NCBI RefSeq assembly: GCF_000424665.1
Contig: NZ_AUKI01000011.1
Coordinates: forward strand, 372,001 to 436,000
DNA: 64,000 nucleotides
Source of the DNA: Salinimicrobium terrae DSM 17865
GTDB lineage: Bacteria > Bacteroidota > Bacteroidia > Flavobacteriales > Flavobacteriaceae
Direction of reading: 5' to 3'
Of this stretch, positions 24,346-32,813 are shown piece by piece. The notes below the pieces were generated by a model. It ran no database searches. It was not told the origin of the DNA and saw only the letters and a program-made list of their open reading frames with translations. The first letter of the stretch is position 1, and the number at the start of each line of letters is the position of its first letter. Both the position numbers and the translations under genes were made by a program.

Positions 24346-24350
24346 CAAAG

Positions 24351-24378
24351 AGGTCGGAATTTTCATTCCGACCTTTTC
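24351..24378 (+). terminator. Terminator of the tRNA-Met gene
   Basis: AGGTCGGAAT-TTTC-ATTCCGACCT followed by TTTTCATTT: a 10-bp perfect stem. Confidence 0.92.
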
Positions 24379-24573
24379 ATTTCAATTTACATTCCCTTCA
24401 GCTAGTTACATTTTTCCGAAAATAATAAGGAACCGACCGTGTTAAGCTTATATTATTTTCCACCTAATTCTTTCTTAATTCCTTGGTGTAAAGCATTTTT
24501 ACGGGTAAATTATGAACGTGTATCTATATAATTTTTAAACGTAGATTCGTATAAAAACCTCAAAATATATATC

Positions 24574-24957
24574 ATGAAAACCATAAAAAATCTTCGTACT
24601 ATATTTAGTCTGACCTTTTTATTCCTCTTCAGCACTATAGGCTCGGCCCAGGATATGACACAAAATGATCCCACAAGGCAAATGGAAATAGCGGCTCAAA
24701 ATAAAGTTGAACAATGGGATGACCATCTCGGGTTACGAGCCAAACAAGCATTGTTAATGGAAAAAAAATTAATGGAATTTGCCATTAAACGGGAAAAATT
24801 AATGAATGAAAATATTTCTGAAGACGAAAAACTTAACAGACTTAAAGATCTCAAAATTTTAGAAACCAGAGAAATGCGGGATATTCTTACTCAGCCGCAA
24901 TTTGACAAATATCTGCTTATTCTGGAAGAAGAAGCCAAAGGTAATATTCCCCGTTAA
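24574..24957 (+). CDS. Hypothetical secreted protein
   Basis: The 127-residue product has a signal peptide ending in GSAQ and a mature part that is almost wholly helical and charged (KQALLMEKKLMEFAIKRE, EDEKLNRLKDLKILETREM). This looks like the small helical Spy/LTxxQ-type periplasmic proteins, but the diagnostic motif is not clear. It stands alone after the tRNA gene. Confidence 0.7.
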   Translation: MKTIKNLRTIFSLTFLFLFSTIGSAQDMTQNDPTRQMEIAAQNKVEQWDDHLGLRAKQALLMEKKLMEFAIKREKLMNENISEDEKLNRLKDLKILETREMRDILTQPQFDKYLLILEEEAKGNIPR

Positions 24958-25088
24958 ACGGAAGTAATTAATCTTTAAACACTTTAGTCTGCGCTCAGAG
25001 AATTTTCGTCCATAAGATCAAAATTCTGCGCAATATGTTTTTTACTGCTGAATGAGGAGACTAAAAAAAACACAGCAAAGTTTAAGCC

Positions 25089-25107
25089 TCAAAAATGCCA
25101 TATTTGA
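25089..25107. repeat. Palindrome copy 2 (core TCAAAAATGnCATTTTTGA)
   Basis: TCAAAAATGCCATATTTGA, one base from the core, preceded by AAGCC and followed by GAGG. It is 66 bp upstream of an aldo/keto reductase gene. A further inverted pair, TTTCAGAA and TTCTGAAA, follows at about 25120-25145. Confidence 0.6.
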
Positions 25108-25172
25108 GAGGTAATTTCTTTCAGAAATAAATTTCACCTTCTGAAATATCTTAAGCCAATAACTTATTTAAC

Positions 25173-26105
25173 ATGCAAAAGAAAAAACTCGGAGCTACCA
25201 GTCTTGAAATATCACCCATAGTTTTTGGTGGGAATGTGTTTGGCTGGACCCTGGATGAAAAAGAATCTTTTAAAATACTGAACAGGATATTTGAAAAAGG
25301 ATTCACGACAATAGATACAGCCGATTCATATTCCCACTGGGCTCCCGGAAACAGCGGCGGGGAAAGTGAGACTATAATTGGCAAATGGATGAAAGAAAGG
25401 AGTAATCGGAATAATATTGTTCTTGCTACTAAAGTGGGTTCCAATCCTGGAAAAGAAGGCAGAGACGTATCTAAAAATTATATTTTAAAAGCCGCAGAAG
25501 ATTCCCTGAGACGCCTGAAAACAGATCACATTGACTTGTATTTCACTCACTGGGATAATGAAGACACTCCGGTAGAAGAAACTCTGGAAGCTTATGAGCA
25601 ACTTATTCAACAAGGAAAAGTGCGGCACATAGGAGCTTCTAATCTTTCCCCGGAAAGAATATCGGCTTCTTTAAAGGCAGCAAGAGAAAATAACCTTCCA
25701 AAATATGAAGTACTACAACCGGAATACAATCTTGTAGAGAAAAGCAAATTTGAAAACCAATATCGACCTATTGCTGAGGAACATGATCTTGGAGTGATTA
25801 CTTATTTTTCCCTGGCCAGTGGTTTCCTTACCGGCAAGTATCGCAAAAAAGAGGATCTGGAAGGTGCACGGGAAGAAATGGTGAAAAAATACTTCAATGA
25901 AAATGGATTGAAAAAAGTTGATACTCTGGACGAAATTTCTAAAGTTCACGAAGTTTCTATTGCTGCTGTTGCCTTAAGATGGCTAATGCAACGTCCCGGA
26001 GTCACTGCACCTATTGCCAGCGCCACAAAGGAACAACACCTCAAAGCATTTGAAGAAGCTGTGAGGATACATCTATCTCAGGAAGAAATGGAAAAATTAG
26101 GTTAA
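25173..26105 (+). CDS. Aldo/keto reductase (AKR, second)
   Basis: The 310-residue protein is an AKR with catalytic Asp48, Tyr53, Lys87 and His126 (TIDTADSYS, LATKVGSN, DLYFTHWDN) and a C-terminal PIASATKEQHLKAF cofactor loop. It belongs to a different AKR group (AKR11/YajO-like) from the enzyme at 13897. The substrate is unknown. It appears to be a single-gene unit. Confidence 0.92.
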   Translation: MQKKKLGATSLEISPIVFGGNVFGWTLDEKESFKILNRIFEKGFTTIDTADSYSHWAPGNSGGESETIIGKWMKERSNRNNIVLATKVGSNPGKEGRDVSKNYILKAAEDSLRRLKTDHIDLYFTHWDNEDTPVEETLEAYEQLIQQGKVRHIGASNLSPERISASLKAARENNLPKYEVLQPEYNLVEKSKFENQYRPIAEEHDLGVITYFSLASGFLTGKYRKKEDLEGAREEMVKKYFNENGLKKVDTLDEISKVHEVSIAAVALRWLMQRPGVTAPIASATKEQHLKAFEEAVRIHLSQEEMEKLG

Positions 26106-26272
26106 TAAACGACCCCCAATTCAGTTTGGTTAAACCAGTCCATTTGTTAGTTGTCGACTTATTACTTTGTACTCTACAACAAGATAATGAGAAGGAATTC
26201 TTATCTTTATAGAAGAATACTTTATGCCAAAAGTATTATAGAATTATACCTTCTCCTATATTGTAAATAGTT

Positions 26273-26842
26273 ATGAAACCTATTGCAATTTTATACTCGA
26301 CAGTAGATGGGCAGACCAAAAAGATTTCTGAATATCTGGCCACCCATTTGGAACAAAAAGATCTCAAAATACACCTGAATTCCCTTGACAAATTTGATCA
26401 AAAAATTTCACAATTTGATACTGTTGTTATAGGTGCCAGTATTCGCTATGGAAAGCATAATCCCCTTGTTGAGAAATTTATTAATGAGAATCAAAAGGAG
26501 TTGGAACAAATCAACGGCGTCTTTTTTTCGGTGAATTTGGTAGCCAGAAAAGCTGATAAGAATGAACCTGAAACAAACCCTTACCTCAAAAAATTTTTAA
26601 ATTCAATCCAGTGGAAACCCGATCTTACAGGGGTTTTCGCAGGAAGTCTGGACTATAAGAAATATGGATTTTTCGATAAGTTAATGATCAAGGCCATTAT
26701 GATCATTACCAATGGCCCCACAAAAAACGAACATCCAATAGAATATACTGACTGGCAGCGGGTAAAAATGTTTGGTGAAAGTATAAATGGATTGAAAAGT
26801 AAGCCTGAGATTTCCTTTATTAGAGAACCTGTTTCTTACTAA
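26273..26842 (+). CDS. hemG: Menaquinone-dependent protoporphyrinogen IX dehydrogenase (flavodoxin fold)
   Basis: HemG oxidises protoporphyrinogen IX to protoporphyrin IX for heme synthesis and passes electrons to menaquinone. The 189-residue protein has a flavodoxin-type FMN-binding start (ILYSTVDGQTKKISEYL), GASIRYGKHNP and a GSLDYKKYGF segment followed by the inserted helix typical of HemG. A plain flavodoxin is less likely because of this C-terminal half. No other heme genes are adjacent. Confidence 0.85.
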   Translation: MKPIAILYSTVDGQTKKISEYLATHLEQKDLKIHLNSLDKFDQKISQFDTVVIGASIRYGKHNPLVEKFINENQKELEQINGVFFSVNLVARKADKNEPETNPYLKKFLNSIQWKPDLTGVFAGSLDYKKYGFFDKLMIKAIMIITNGPTKNEHPIEYTDWQRVKMFGESINGLKSKPEISFIREPVSY

Positions 26843-26921
26843 AATTTTAATTAAAGAGGTGCAACTAATATTTAATTTGAAGTCAGGCCCTTAAATCATT
26901 AAAAAATAGCTATCTAAACAT

Positions 26922-27383
26922 CTATTTATATTCATAGCCCCAATCATACTCCTTTTCACCTAGAAATTGAATTTTATCTTCAATTCTCTTTTTTAAAGCC
27001 TTATAATTCCCGTGATAAAATTGAGAAATGCAGACCAGCCTTTTTTCATCTTTCAATAGAAAAATATAATCTTTGTTTCCTAATCTTCCCGGCTGCTGTG
27101 AAGTTATGAAGCCGTCAAAATCGCTGTACTCAAAAATCTTTTCACTACCCAGGCCGAAATAATTCCGCAAAAAAATTCTATTCTCCCCAATAACGACATA
27201 ATGAGCTCTGGTCCTGAATTCCGTTACCCAAAAATAAATAACAAATAGTAAATAAAGAAAAGGCAGTAAAAGTCCCGCAGCAGGTGAATTCACACACATG
27301 TAGACTAGGAAGGGTGCCATTAAAGAAACAAACAGTGCCAGGAAGATGGGCAATACTCCAAACCTTGCGGAAATTCTATTCAT
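26922..27383 (-). CDS. Hypothetical membrane protein with a PH-like domain
   Basis: The 153-residue protein has two hydrophobic segments near the start (about 10-30 and 34-52) and then a soluble domain resembling bacterial PH (YdbS/photosystem-assembly-type) domains. Function unknown. Its start overlaps the end of hisS by 8 bp on the same strand, so it is probably translated from the hisS message. Confidence 0.7.
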   Translation of the reverse strand: MNRISARFGVLPIFLALFVSLMAPFLVYMCVNSPAAGLLLPFLYLLFVIYFWVTEFRTRAHYVVIGENRIFLRNYFGLGSEKIFEYSDFDGFITSQQPGRLGNKDYIFLLKDEKRLVCISQFYHGNYKALKKRIEDKIQFLGEKEYDWGYEYK

Positions 27384-28752
27384 CCTTAATCTTTGTCTTC
27401 AGCTCCTCAAGACTTACGGAATCCTGTTCTCCGCTTTTCATGTTTTTTAAAGTAAATTTCCCTTTCTCAATTTCTTCAACCCCGGCAAGTATCACAAAAG
27501 GAATATCTCTTTTATTTGCATGGTTCATTTGCTTTTTCATTTTAGCTTCATCAGGATAAAGCTCGGCAGCAACTCCGGCGGCACGCAACTCTTTAATCGC
27601 TTTAAGGCAATACAGACTTTCTTTACTTCCGAAGTTGATAAATATGGCTTTAATGTTGTTGGCTACAGTTTTAGGAAAGAGATCAAGTTCTTCGAGCACA
27701 AGATAAATTCGGTCCAGACCAAAGGAAATTCCCACACCACTCACGCCGCTCATTCCAAAGATGCCTGTAAGATCGTCATACCGACCTCCGCCGCCAATAG
27801 AACCCATTGCCACACCTCCTGGGGCCGATACTTCAAAAATGGCTCCTGTGTAATAATTAAGTCCGCGAGCCAATGTTACATCAAGATCGAGTGTCGCAGT
27901 TCCAAGACCTAATTCTCCTATTGCGCTGTTGATGAATTCCAGCTCCTCAATTCCTTTTGATCCAACTTCAGAAGGTTCTAAAATGTCTTTAAGGACTTCT
28001 ATTTTCTCTGAAAAAGTTCCTCCTAAGTCAAAAACCTTCTGAATTTTTTGAATTGCTTCCGAAGAAATCCCTTTCTCCTGCATTTCGTTTTTTACTCCAT
28101 CCTCCCCTATTTTATCAAGTTTATCCAGAGCTACAGTGAAATCTATAAGCTTATCGGACTCTCCAATGACTTCAGCAAAGCCTGAAAGAACTTTTCGGTT
28201 ATTCATTTTAATAGTCACACCCTCTAAACCGAGCGAACTAAACACTGCATCATACAATTGGACGAACTCCACCTCCTGCCACAGGCTATCGCTCCCTACA
28301 ACATCGGCATCACACTGAAAGAACTCTCTAAAACGCCCTTTTTGAGGCCTGTCTGCCCGCCACACCGGCTGGATCTGGTATCGTTTGAAAGGAAATTCTA
28401 TTTCATTCCTGTGCTGCACGACATATCGGGCAAAAGGCACGGTAAGATCATACCGCAAAGCTTTTTCACTAATTGAAGGAGTGATTTTTAAACTATCTCT
28501 ACCTTCATAAGTTTCATCATCGACCTTCTTTAGAAAATCTCCCGAATTAAGGATCTTAAAAATGAGTCGGTCCCCTTCTTCCCCATATTTACCCATTAAA
28601 GTTTCACTGTTCTCAAAACTCGGAGTTTCTATAGGCTGAAATCCAAATTTTTCAAACTGTTCTCTAATGGTTTGAATGATAAAATTCCTTTTCGCTACTT
28701 CAGTAGGAGAAAAATCACGGGTACCTTTGGGAATGGAAGGTTTTTGAGCCAT
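27376..28752 (-). CDS. hisS: Histidyl-tRNA synthetase
   Basis: HisRS charges tRNA-His. The 458-residue class II enzyme has motif 1 at the start (PIETPSFE), motif 2 ([17 protein letters not shown]), the histidine-specific [12 protein letters not shown] loop and motif 3 ([14 protein letters not shown]), followed by the anticodon-binding domain from about 360. Length is normal. It is followed by, and overlaps, a small membrane-protein gene. Confidence 0.96.
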   Translation of the reverse strand: MAQKPSIPKGTRDFSPTEVAKRNFIIQTIREQFEKFGFQPIETPSFENSETLMGKYGEEGDRLIFKILNSGDFLKKVDDETYEGRDSLKITPSISEKALRYDLTVPFARYVVQHRNEIEFPFKRYQIQPVWRADRPQKGRFREFFQCDADVVGSDSLWQEVEFVQLYDAVFSSLGLEGVTIKMNNRKVLSGFAEVIGESDKLIDFTVALDKLDKIGEDGVKNEMQEKGISSEAIQKIQKVFDLGGTFSEKIEVLKDILEPSEVGSKGIEELEFINSAIGELGLGTATLDLDVTLARGLNYYTGAIFEVSAPGGVAMGSIGGGGRYDDLTGIFGMSGVSGVGISFGLDRIYLVLEELDLFPKTVANNIKAIFINFGSKESLYCLKAIKELRAAGVAAELYPDEAKMKKQMNHANKRDIPFVILAGVEEIEKGKFTLKNMKSGEQDSVSLEELKTKIKDE

Positions 28753-28878
28753 TTTTATTCTTGTTCTTTAAGGCACAAATATCAGAAAAATAAAAAGAAT
28801 CCCGCAGGAGGATTTCGATTGAGTTTCTGTAACAACAAGCAATGAAATGCGTCTAACTCTTTAAACTGAAACCTTCCC

Positions 28879-30117
28879 ATGTTTCCACTTTTTAAAGAAA
28901 ATGTTCGCATTGCATTCTTTTCCATTAAGAGTCAGGTCCTAAGAACTGTTCTCACGGTAATGATCATAGCTATAGGAATCACTGCACTTGTAGGGATCTT
29001 AAGCGCTGTTGCCGCATTGGAAAACACCATAACCAGCGATTTTGCTTCTATGGGTACCAATACTTTTAATTTGCAGCGTTATGACTCCCAAATAAGGGTG
29101 AACGGAGGGGAAAGAGAGAAAGTAAATCCGGTAATAAGTTACAGGGAAGTTAAGCAATTCGAAGACAACTACGAATATCCTCAGACCCAGGTTGCCGTTT
29201 CCTTCACGGGAACTTCAAGGGCCGAACTTAAATATGAGAGTGAAAAAACAGACCCGGAAGCAAGTGTCCTGGGAGTAAATGAAAATTACGTAAGTAATTC
29301 GGGACTTAGTATTGAAGAGGGACGGGATTTCAGCATTTTTGATATCGAAAATAATAATAATGTTGCCATTATTGGTGGTGATGTTAAAAATGGTATTCTG
29401 GAAGGGCTGGAGCCGCTGGATAGAATCATTTCGATTCGAGGAGTGAAATTTAGAGTAATTGGAGTTTTAGAATCGAAGGGGTCTACCTTTGGGAACAACC
29501 AGGATCTTAGGGTTTTAATTCCAATCCAGGTTGCTCGTTCCATGTTTACCCACCCCAACATCAATTATGATCTAAGTGTACGGGTGGAAGACCAGGAGAT
29601 GCTGGAAGGCGCCCAGGACGAAGCTATTATCACCTTCAGGAACGTTCGCGGATTGAATCCTGTTGAAGAAAATAATTTTGGACTTGCCAAGAGCGACGAC
29701 CTGCTTAACCGTATTTTTTCTATTACTCAATATCTCAATATTGCGGCATGGGTCATTTCCATAATTACCATTTTCGGTTCCTCTATTGCTTTGATGAATA
29801 TAATGCTGGTTTCTGTAAGTGAAAGAACCCGGGAAATTGGGGTTCGAAAAGCTATGGGTGCAAAGAAAAATACCATTGCCATGCAATTCTTCATGGAAAC
29901 ACTTATTATTGGTCAGATGGGAGGGGTTATAGGAATTATCCTTGGAATTTTGATTGGCCTCCTTGTTTCTACTTCTGTAGGCTTTGAATTCACAACTCCG
30001 TGGATGGCTATAATTTGGGCTACCGCAATAACCTTAATTGTAGCTGTCCTGGCAGGAAGTTATCCTGCCGCCAAAGCAGCGAAGCAGGATCCTATTGAGT
30101 CGCTTAGATACGAATAA
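28879..30117 (+). CDS. ABC transporter permease, MacB/FtsX type
   Basis: The 412-residue protein has an N-terminal membrane anchor, a periplasmic MacB-type core domain (about 45-250) and three C-terminal membrane helices forming the FtsX domain with SVSERTREIGVRKAMGA. The typical closing motif PAAKAAKQDPIESLRYE is present. Such permeases export lipoproteins, peptides or macrolides, or act in mechanotransmission. No ATPase gene is adjacent, so its partner must be elsewhere. Confidence 0.9.
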   Translation: MFPLFKENVRIAFFSIKSQVLRTVLTVMIIAIGITALVGILSAVAALENTITSDFASMGTNTFNLQRYDSQIRVNGGEREKVNPVISYREVKQFEDNYEYPQTQVAVSFTGTSRAELKYESEKTDPEASVLGVNENYVSNSGLSIEEGRDFSIFDIENNNNVAIIGGDVKNGILEGLEPLDRIISIRGVKFRVIGVLESKGSTFGNNQDLRVLIPIQVARSMFTHPNINYDLSVRVEDQEMLEGAQDEAIITFRNVRGLNPVEENNFGLAKSDDLLNRIFSITQYLNIAAWVISIITIFGSSIALMNIMLVSVSERTREIGVRKAMGAKKNTIAMQFFMETLIIGQMGGVIGIILGILIGLLVSTSVGFEFTTPWMAIIWATAITLIVAVLAGSYPAAKAAKQDPIESLRYE

Positions 30118-30184
30118 AAATTAGTTCTCAGTGCTCAGTATTCAGTAGGCAGCTTTTAGGATTTTGATCTAGATCCTATCTCAT

Positions 30185-30658
30185 TTAAAGATTTAGATGC
30201 TTTTCAAAAAATCCATATAGCTCTCCTTTAGTAATAACTGCACCTTGTTGTATAAGAGCAAAAATATCTTTATTGCGGTCGTCACTAATGTTTTTTGAAG
30301 AAGTATAAAGGTTAACCCTGTCGTCCATGAGGTTCTGCTGTAACCAGGCATAACCGTGACGTGTAGTTATATCTACAGCCTCATTCTTAACTTCTACAGC
30401 GATAAGATTGATGGTCAATTCGGTGATCTTGAAGAGGTAGATCTGGTTGGGTGAGATATGCTCCAGGTACTGCGCCTGATTGAGTACTCCTTCCCACACC
30501 AGGTCGCTGAAAACATCAAGTTCCTGTTCCGCCACGTCAGGTTTCTGTTCTTTGATCTCCTTCCACTCATCAGCAGTAATAGATTGGGAAGCCAAAAAGT
30601 TGATGAATTCCTGGTGTAACTCTTCAAATTGTTCTTTTGTAAGTCGGGCGTACTTCAT
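30185..30658 (-). CDS. Conserved hypothetical protein, DUF6495-like
   Basis: The 157-residue acidic protein has no signal peptide or membrane segment. The sequence (KYARLTKEQFEELHQEFINFLASQ) resembles Bacteroidota proteins filed as DUF6495, of unknown function. The gene stands alone, flanked by low-complexity intergenic sequence. Confidence 0.7.
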   Translation of the reverse strand: MKYARLTKEQFEELHQEFINFLASQSITADEWKEIKEQKPDVAEQELDVFSDLVWEGVLNQAQYLEHISPNQIYLFKITELTINLIAVEVKNEAVDITTRHGYAWLQQNLMDDRVNLYTSSKNISDDRNKDIFALIQQGAVITKGELYGFFEKHLNL

Positions 30659-30780
30659 AAATTCAAAATTTAAAATTCAGGATTCAGGATTAGTGGAATT
30701 ATTTGATCAGCTTTTATCCCTATCCTTACTCCTTAATTGTTTATGCATTTGAACTGTCTACTTCTTACTGTCAACTGCAC
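30659..30780. repeat. Degenerate ATTCAAAATTTAAAATTCAGG-type intergenic repeat
   Basis: Near-repeats of ATTCAAAATTT and ATTCAGGATTCAGG, then ACTGTCTACTTCTTACTGTC, precede the L9 terminator. They are of the same low-complexity type as the blocks near 13.5 and 15.8 kb. Confidence 0.55.
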
Positions 30781-30784
30781 ACTC

Positions 30785-30819
30785 AAATAAAAAAGCCCAC
30801 TCCGTTAGAAGCAGGCTTT
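30785..30819 (-). terminator. Terminator of the rpsF-rpsR-rplI operon
   Basis: On the minus strand AAAGCCTGCT and AGTGGGCTTT pair over 10 bp (two G-U), with an 8-base loop, followed by TTTTATTT. Confidence 0.85.
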
Positions 30820-30838
30820 ATTGAAATTTGTTCAGCGA

Positions 30839-31288
30839 TTAAGCTTCTGCTACAACTTCAAATGTGAAGTTAGAAACTACCTCACGGTGAAAACGTAATG
30901 TAGCATCATATTGCCCAAGACGCTTAATGTTTCCACCTGCAATAGAAATGTATTTCTTATCGATGTCTACACCTTCTTTAGCAAGGGCTTCTGCAAGATC
31001 TGCATCGGTTACAGATCCATAGATCTTATCACCGGCACCTGCTTTTGCAGTAAGTTTAATATCCAATCCCTGAAGTTTAGCAGCCTGTGCTTTTGCTTCA
31101 TCGATTTGCTTTTTCTCTTTATAAGAACGTTGTTTCAAAGTTTCATCTAAAACTTTTTTCGCAGAAGGAGTTGCCAATACAGCAGCACCCTGAGGAATTA
31201 GAAAGTTTCTGCCGTAACCCGGTTTTACCGAAACAACATCATCTTTAAATCCTAACTTCTCTACGTCTTTCTTTAATATCACTTCCAT
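30839..31288 (-). CDS. rplI: 50S ribosomal protein L9
   Basis: The 149-residue protein has the L9 N-terminal RNA-binding domain (KDVEKLGFKDDVVSVKPGYGRNFLIPQG), the long connecting helix and the C-terminal domain. It is the last gene of the rpsF-rpsR-rplI operon, 12 bp after rpsR. Confidence 0.98.
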   Translation of the reverse strand: MEVILKKDVEKLGFKDDVVSVKPGYGRNFLIPQGAAVLATPSAKKVLDETLKQRSYKEKKQIDEAKAQAAKLQGLDIKLTAKAGAGDKIYGSVTDADLAEALAKEGVDIDKKYISIAGGNIKRLGQYDATLRFHREVVSNFTFEVVAEA

Positions 31289-31300
31289 AATAGCCCCTTT

Positions 31301-31597
31301 TTATTTTAGTAAATCGCCAACATAAGGCATTAATGCTAAATGACGTGCACGCTTAACGGCAACAGCCACTTTTCTCTGATATTTCAAAGAAGTTCCGGTC
31401 AAACGACGAGGTAATAATTTCCCCTGTTCGTTTACAAAACTCATTAAGAAATCTGGATCCTTGTAATCAATGTACTTGATCCCAGATCTTTTAAAACGAC
31501 AATACTTTTTTGTCTTGCTGGTTTCTATATTAAGAGGAGTTAGATATCTAATCTCTCCGTCTTTCTTTCCTTTGGCTTGTTGTTCAATTGATGACAT
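31301..31597 (-). CDS. rpsR: 30S ribosomal protein S18
   Basis: The 98-residue S18 has [17 protein letters not shown] and the RNA-binding tail [12 protein letters not shown]. It follows rpsF by 3 bp; no ssb gene lies between, unlike in many Firmicutes operons. Confidence 0.98.
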   Translation of the reverse strand: MSSIEQQAKGKKDGEIRYLTPLNIETSKTKKYCRFKRSGIKYIDYKDPDFLMSFVNEQGKLLPRRLTGTSLKYQRKVAVAVKRARHLALMPYVGDLLK

Positions 31598-31600
31598 ACC

Positions 31601-31939
31601 TTACGCTTTTTCTTTGTTTCTGTTTCTTCTTTTCTCAGCCCAGGCGATTGCGTGTTTGTCTAAGCTCACCGTTAGGTAACGCATCATACGCTCATCTCTT
31701 CGGAATTCTACCTCAAGAGGATTAATAGCTTCACCGGGAGCGGTGAATTCGAAAAGGTGGTAAAATCCACTTTTCTTGTGTTGAATAGGATAAGCTAACT
31801 TTTTTAGCCCCCAGTTCTCTTTTGATATCATCTCGGCACCGTTAGAAACAAGAAAATCTTCGTATTTCTTAACTGTTTCCTTTATCTGGTCATCAGATAA
31901 AACGGGATTCAAGATGAAAACAGTTTCATAATGATTCAT
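31601..31939 (-). CDS. rpsF: 30S ribosomal protein S6
   Basis: The 112-residue S6 has the MNHYETVFILNPVLSDDQI start and the WGLKKLAYPIQHKKSGFYHLF core. It is the first gene of the operon and S6 pairs with S18 on the ribosome. A short basic tail (AEKRRNRNKEKA) is present. Confidence 0.98.
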   Translation of the reverse strand: MNHYETVFILNPVLSDDQIKETVKKYEDFLVSNGAEMISKENWGLKKLAYPIQHKKSGFYHLFEFTAPGEAINPLEVEFRRDERMMRYLTVSLDKHAIAWAEKRRNRNKEKA

Positions 31940-31968
31940 AAAAAATTTACTTTAAATTAAATTGGCTG

Positions 31969-31998
31969 CAAAAGTAACACTAATCTTTAATATTACAA
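31969..31998 (-). promoter_or_regulatory. Promoter of the rpsF operon (TTG-N19-TACTTTTG)
   Basis: On the minus strand TTG (31996-31998) and TACTTTTG (31969-31976) are 19 bp apart, a perfect Bacteroidota promoter, about 30 bp before the rpsF ATG. Confidence 0.85.
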
Positions 31999-32102
31999 AA
32001 CAGAAACCTTGTGGGTAAACTTCCTTTTTGATCGATGAAATACCATTTTTCTTTTTTTTATGATTTTTTTTATCTATTATTGCTAGTACTAACCTATTAT
32101 AA

Positions 32103-32813
32103 GTGGAAGAAGTTATACTTAAATGTGCGGTCGTTGATGATTCCAGCTTGCAAAGACTCTCTATTGTCAAGTTAATTAAAGATCATGCAAATCTTAAACT
32201 GGTGGCCGAATATAACAATGCCATAGAAACCAAAAACGGCTTACTGGACACCGAAGTAGACCTTATTTTTCTTGATATTGAAATGCCTATTCTTTCAGGA
32301 TTCGACCTGTTAGATGATCTTCCTCATAAACCACAAATCATTTTTGTCACCGGAAAAACAAAATACGCTTTTAAGGCATTCGATTATGATGCTGTAGACT
32401 ATCTGCATAAGCCCATTTCAAAAGACCGGTTTTTTAATGCAGTATCCAAGGCAATCAATCTTTATCGCCTAAAACATGAAGGTGCACCTCCAGAGGATGA
32501 CAATTATATCTTTGTAAAAAGCAACCTGAAGAATCGGAAAGTTTTTCTTAATAAGCTTAAGTATATTGAAGCTCTGGGGGATTACGTCAAATTTGTAACT
32601 GAAAAAGATAATTTCGTTGTGCTTGCCACTATGAAATCTTTTGAGAACCAGTTACCATCTAATAAATTTCTGAGGATCCATAAATCCTACATTGTTAATC
32701 TCGATAAGATTGAGCGTTATAACAGCAGAAACATTGAGATCGACAAGCAACAAATTCCATTAAGCAGACATAAAAAATCCAATCTTATTGAAGCACTTGC
32801 TGCTAATCAATAA
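32103..32813 (+). CDS. LytTR-type response regulator (orphan)
   Basis: The 236-residue protein has a receiver domain (about 5-120) with Asp12-Asp13, phosphoacceptor Asp58 in FLDIEMP and Lys103 in HKPIS, and a C-terminal LytTR DNA-binding domain (about 140-232). The start is GTG at 32103. No histidine kinase is adjacent, so its sensor is encoded elsewhere. It may be autoregulated, but no clear LytTR site was recognised. It ends in a 7-bp overlap with the convergent priA gene. Confidence 0.92.
   Translation: MEEVILKCAVVDDSSLQRLSIVKLIKDHANLKLVAEYNNAIETKNGLLDTEVDLIFLDIEMPILSGFDLLDDLPHKPQIIFVTGKTKYAFKAFDYDAVDYLHKPISKDRFFNAVSKAINLYRLKHEGAPPEDDNYIFVKSNLKNRKVFLNKLKYIEALGDYVKFVTEKDNFVVLATMKSFENQLPSNKFLRIHKSYIVNLDKIERYNSRNIEIDKQQIPLSRHKKSNLIEALAANQ

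Noticed and set aside
24958-25172. Possible small gene or RNA between 24958 and 25172
   Set aside because: No open frame with a plausible start, no terminator-bounded transcript; only palindrome copy 2 and a TTTCAGAA/TTCTGAAA pair are seen.
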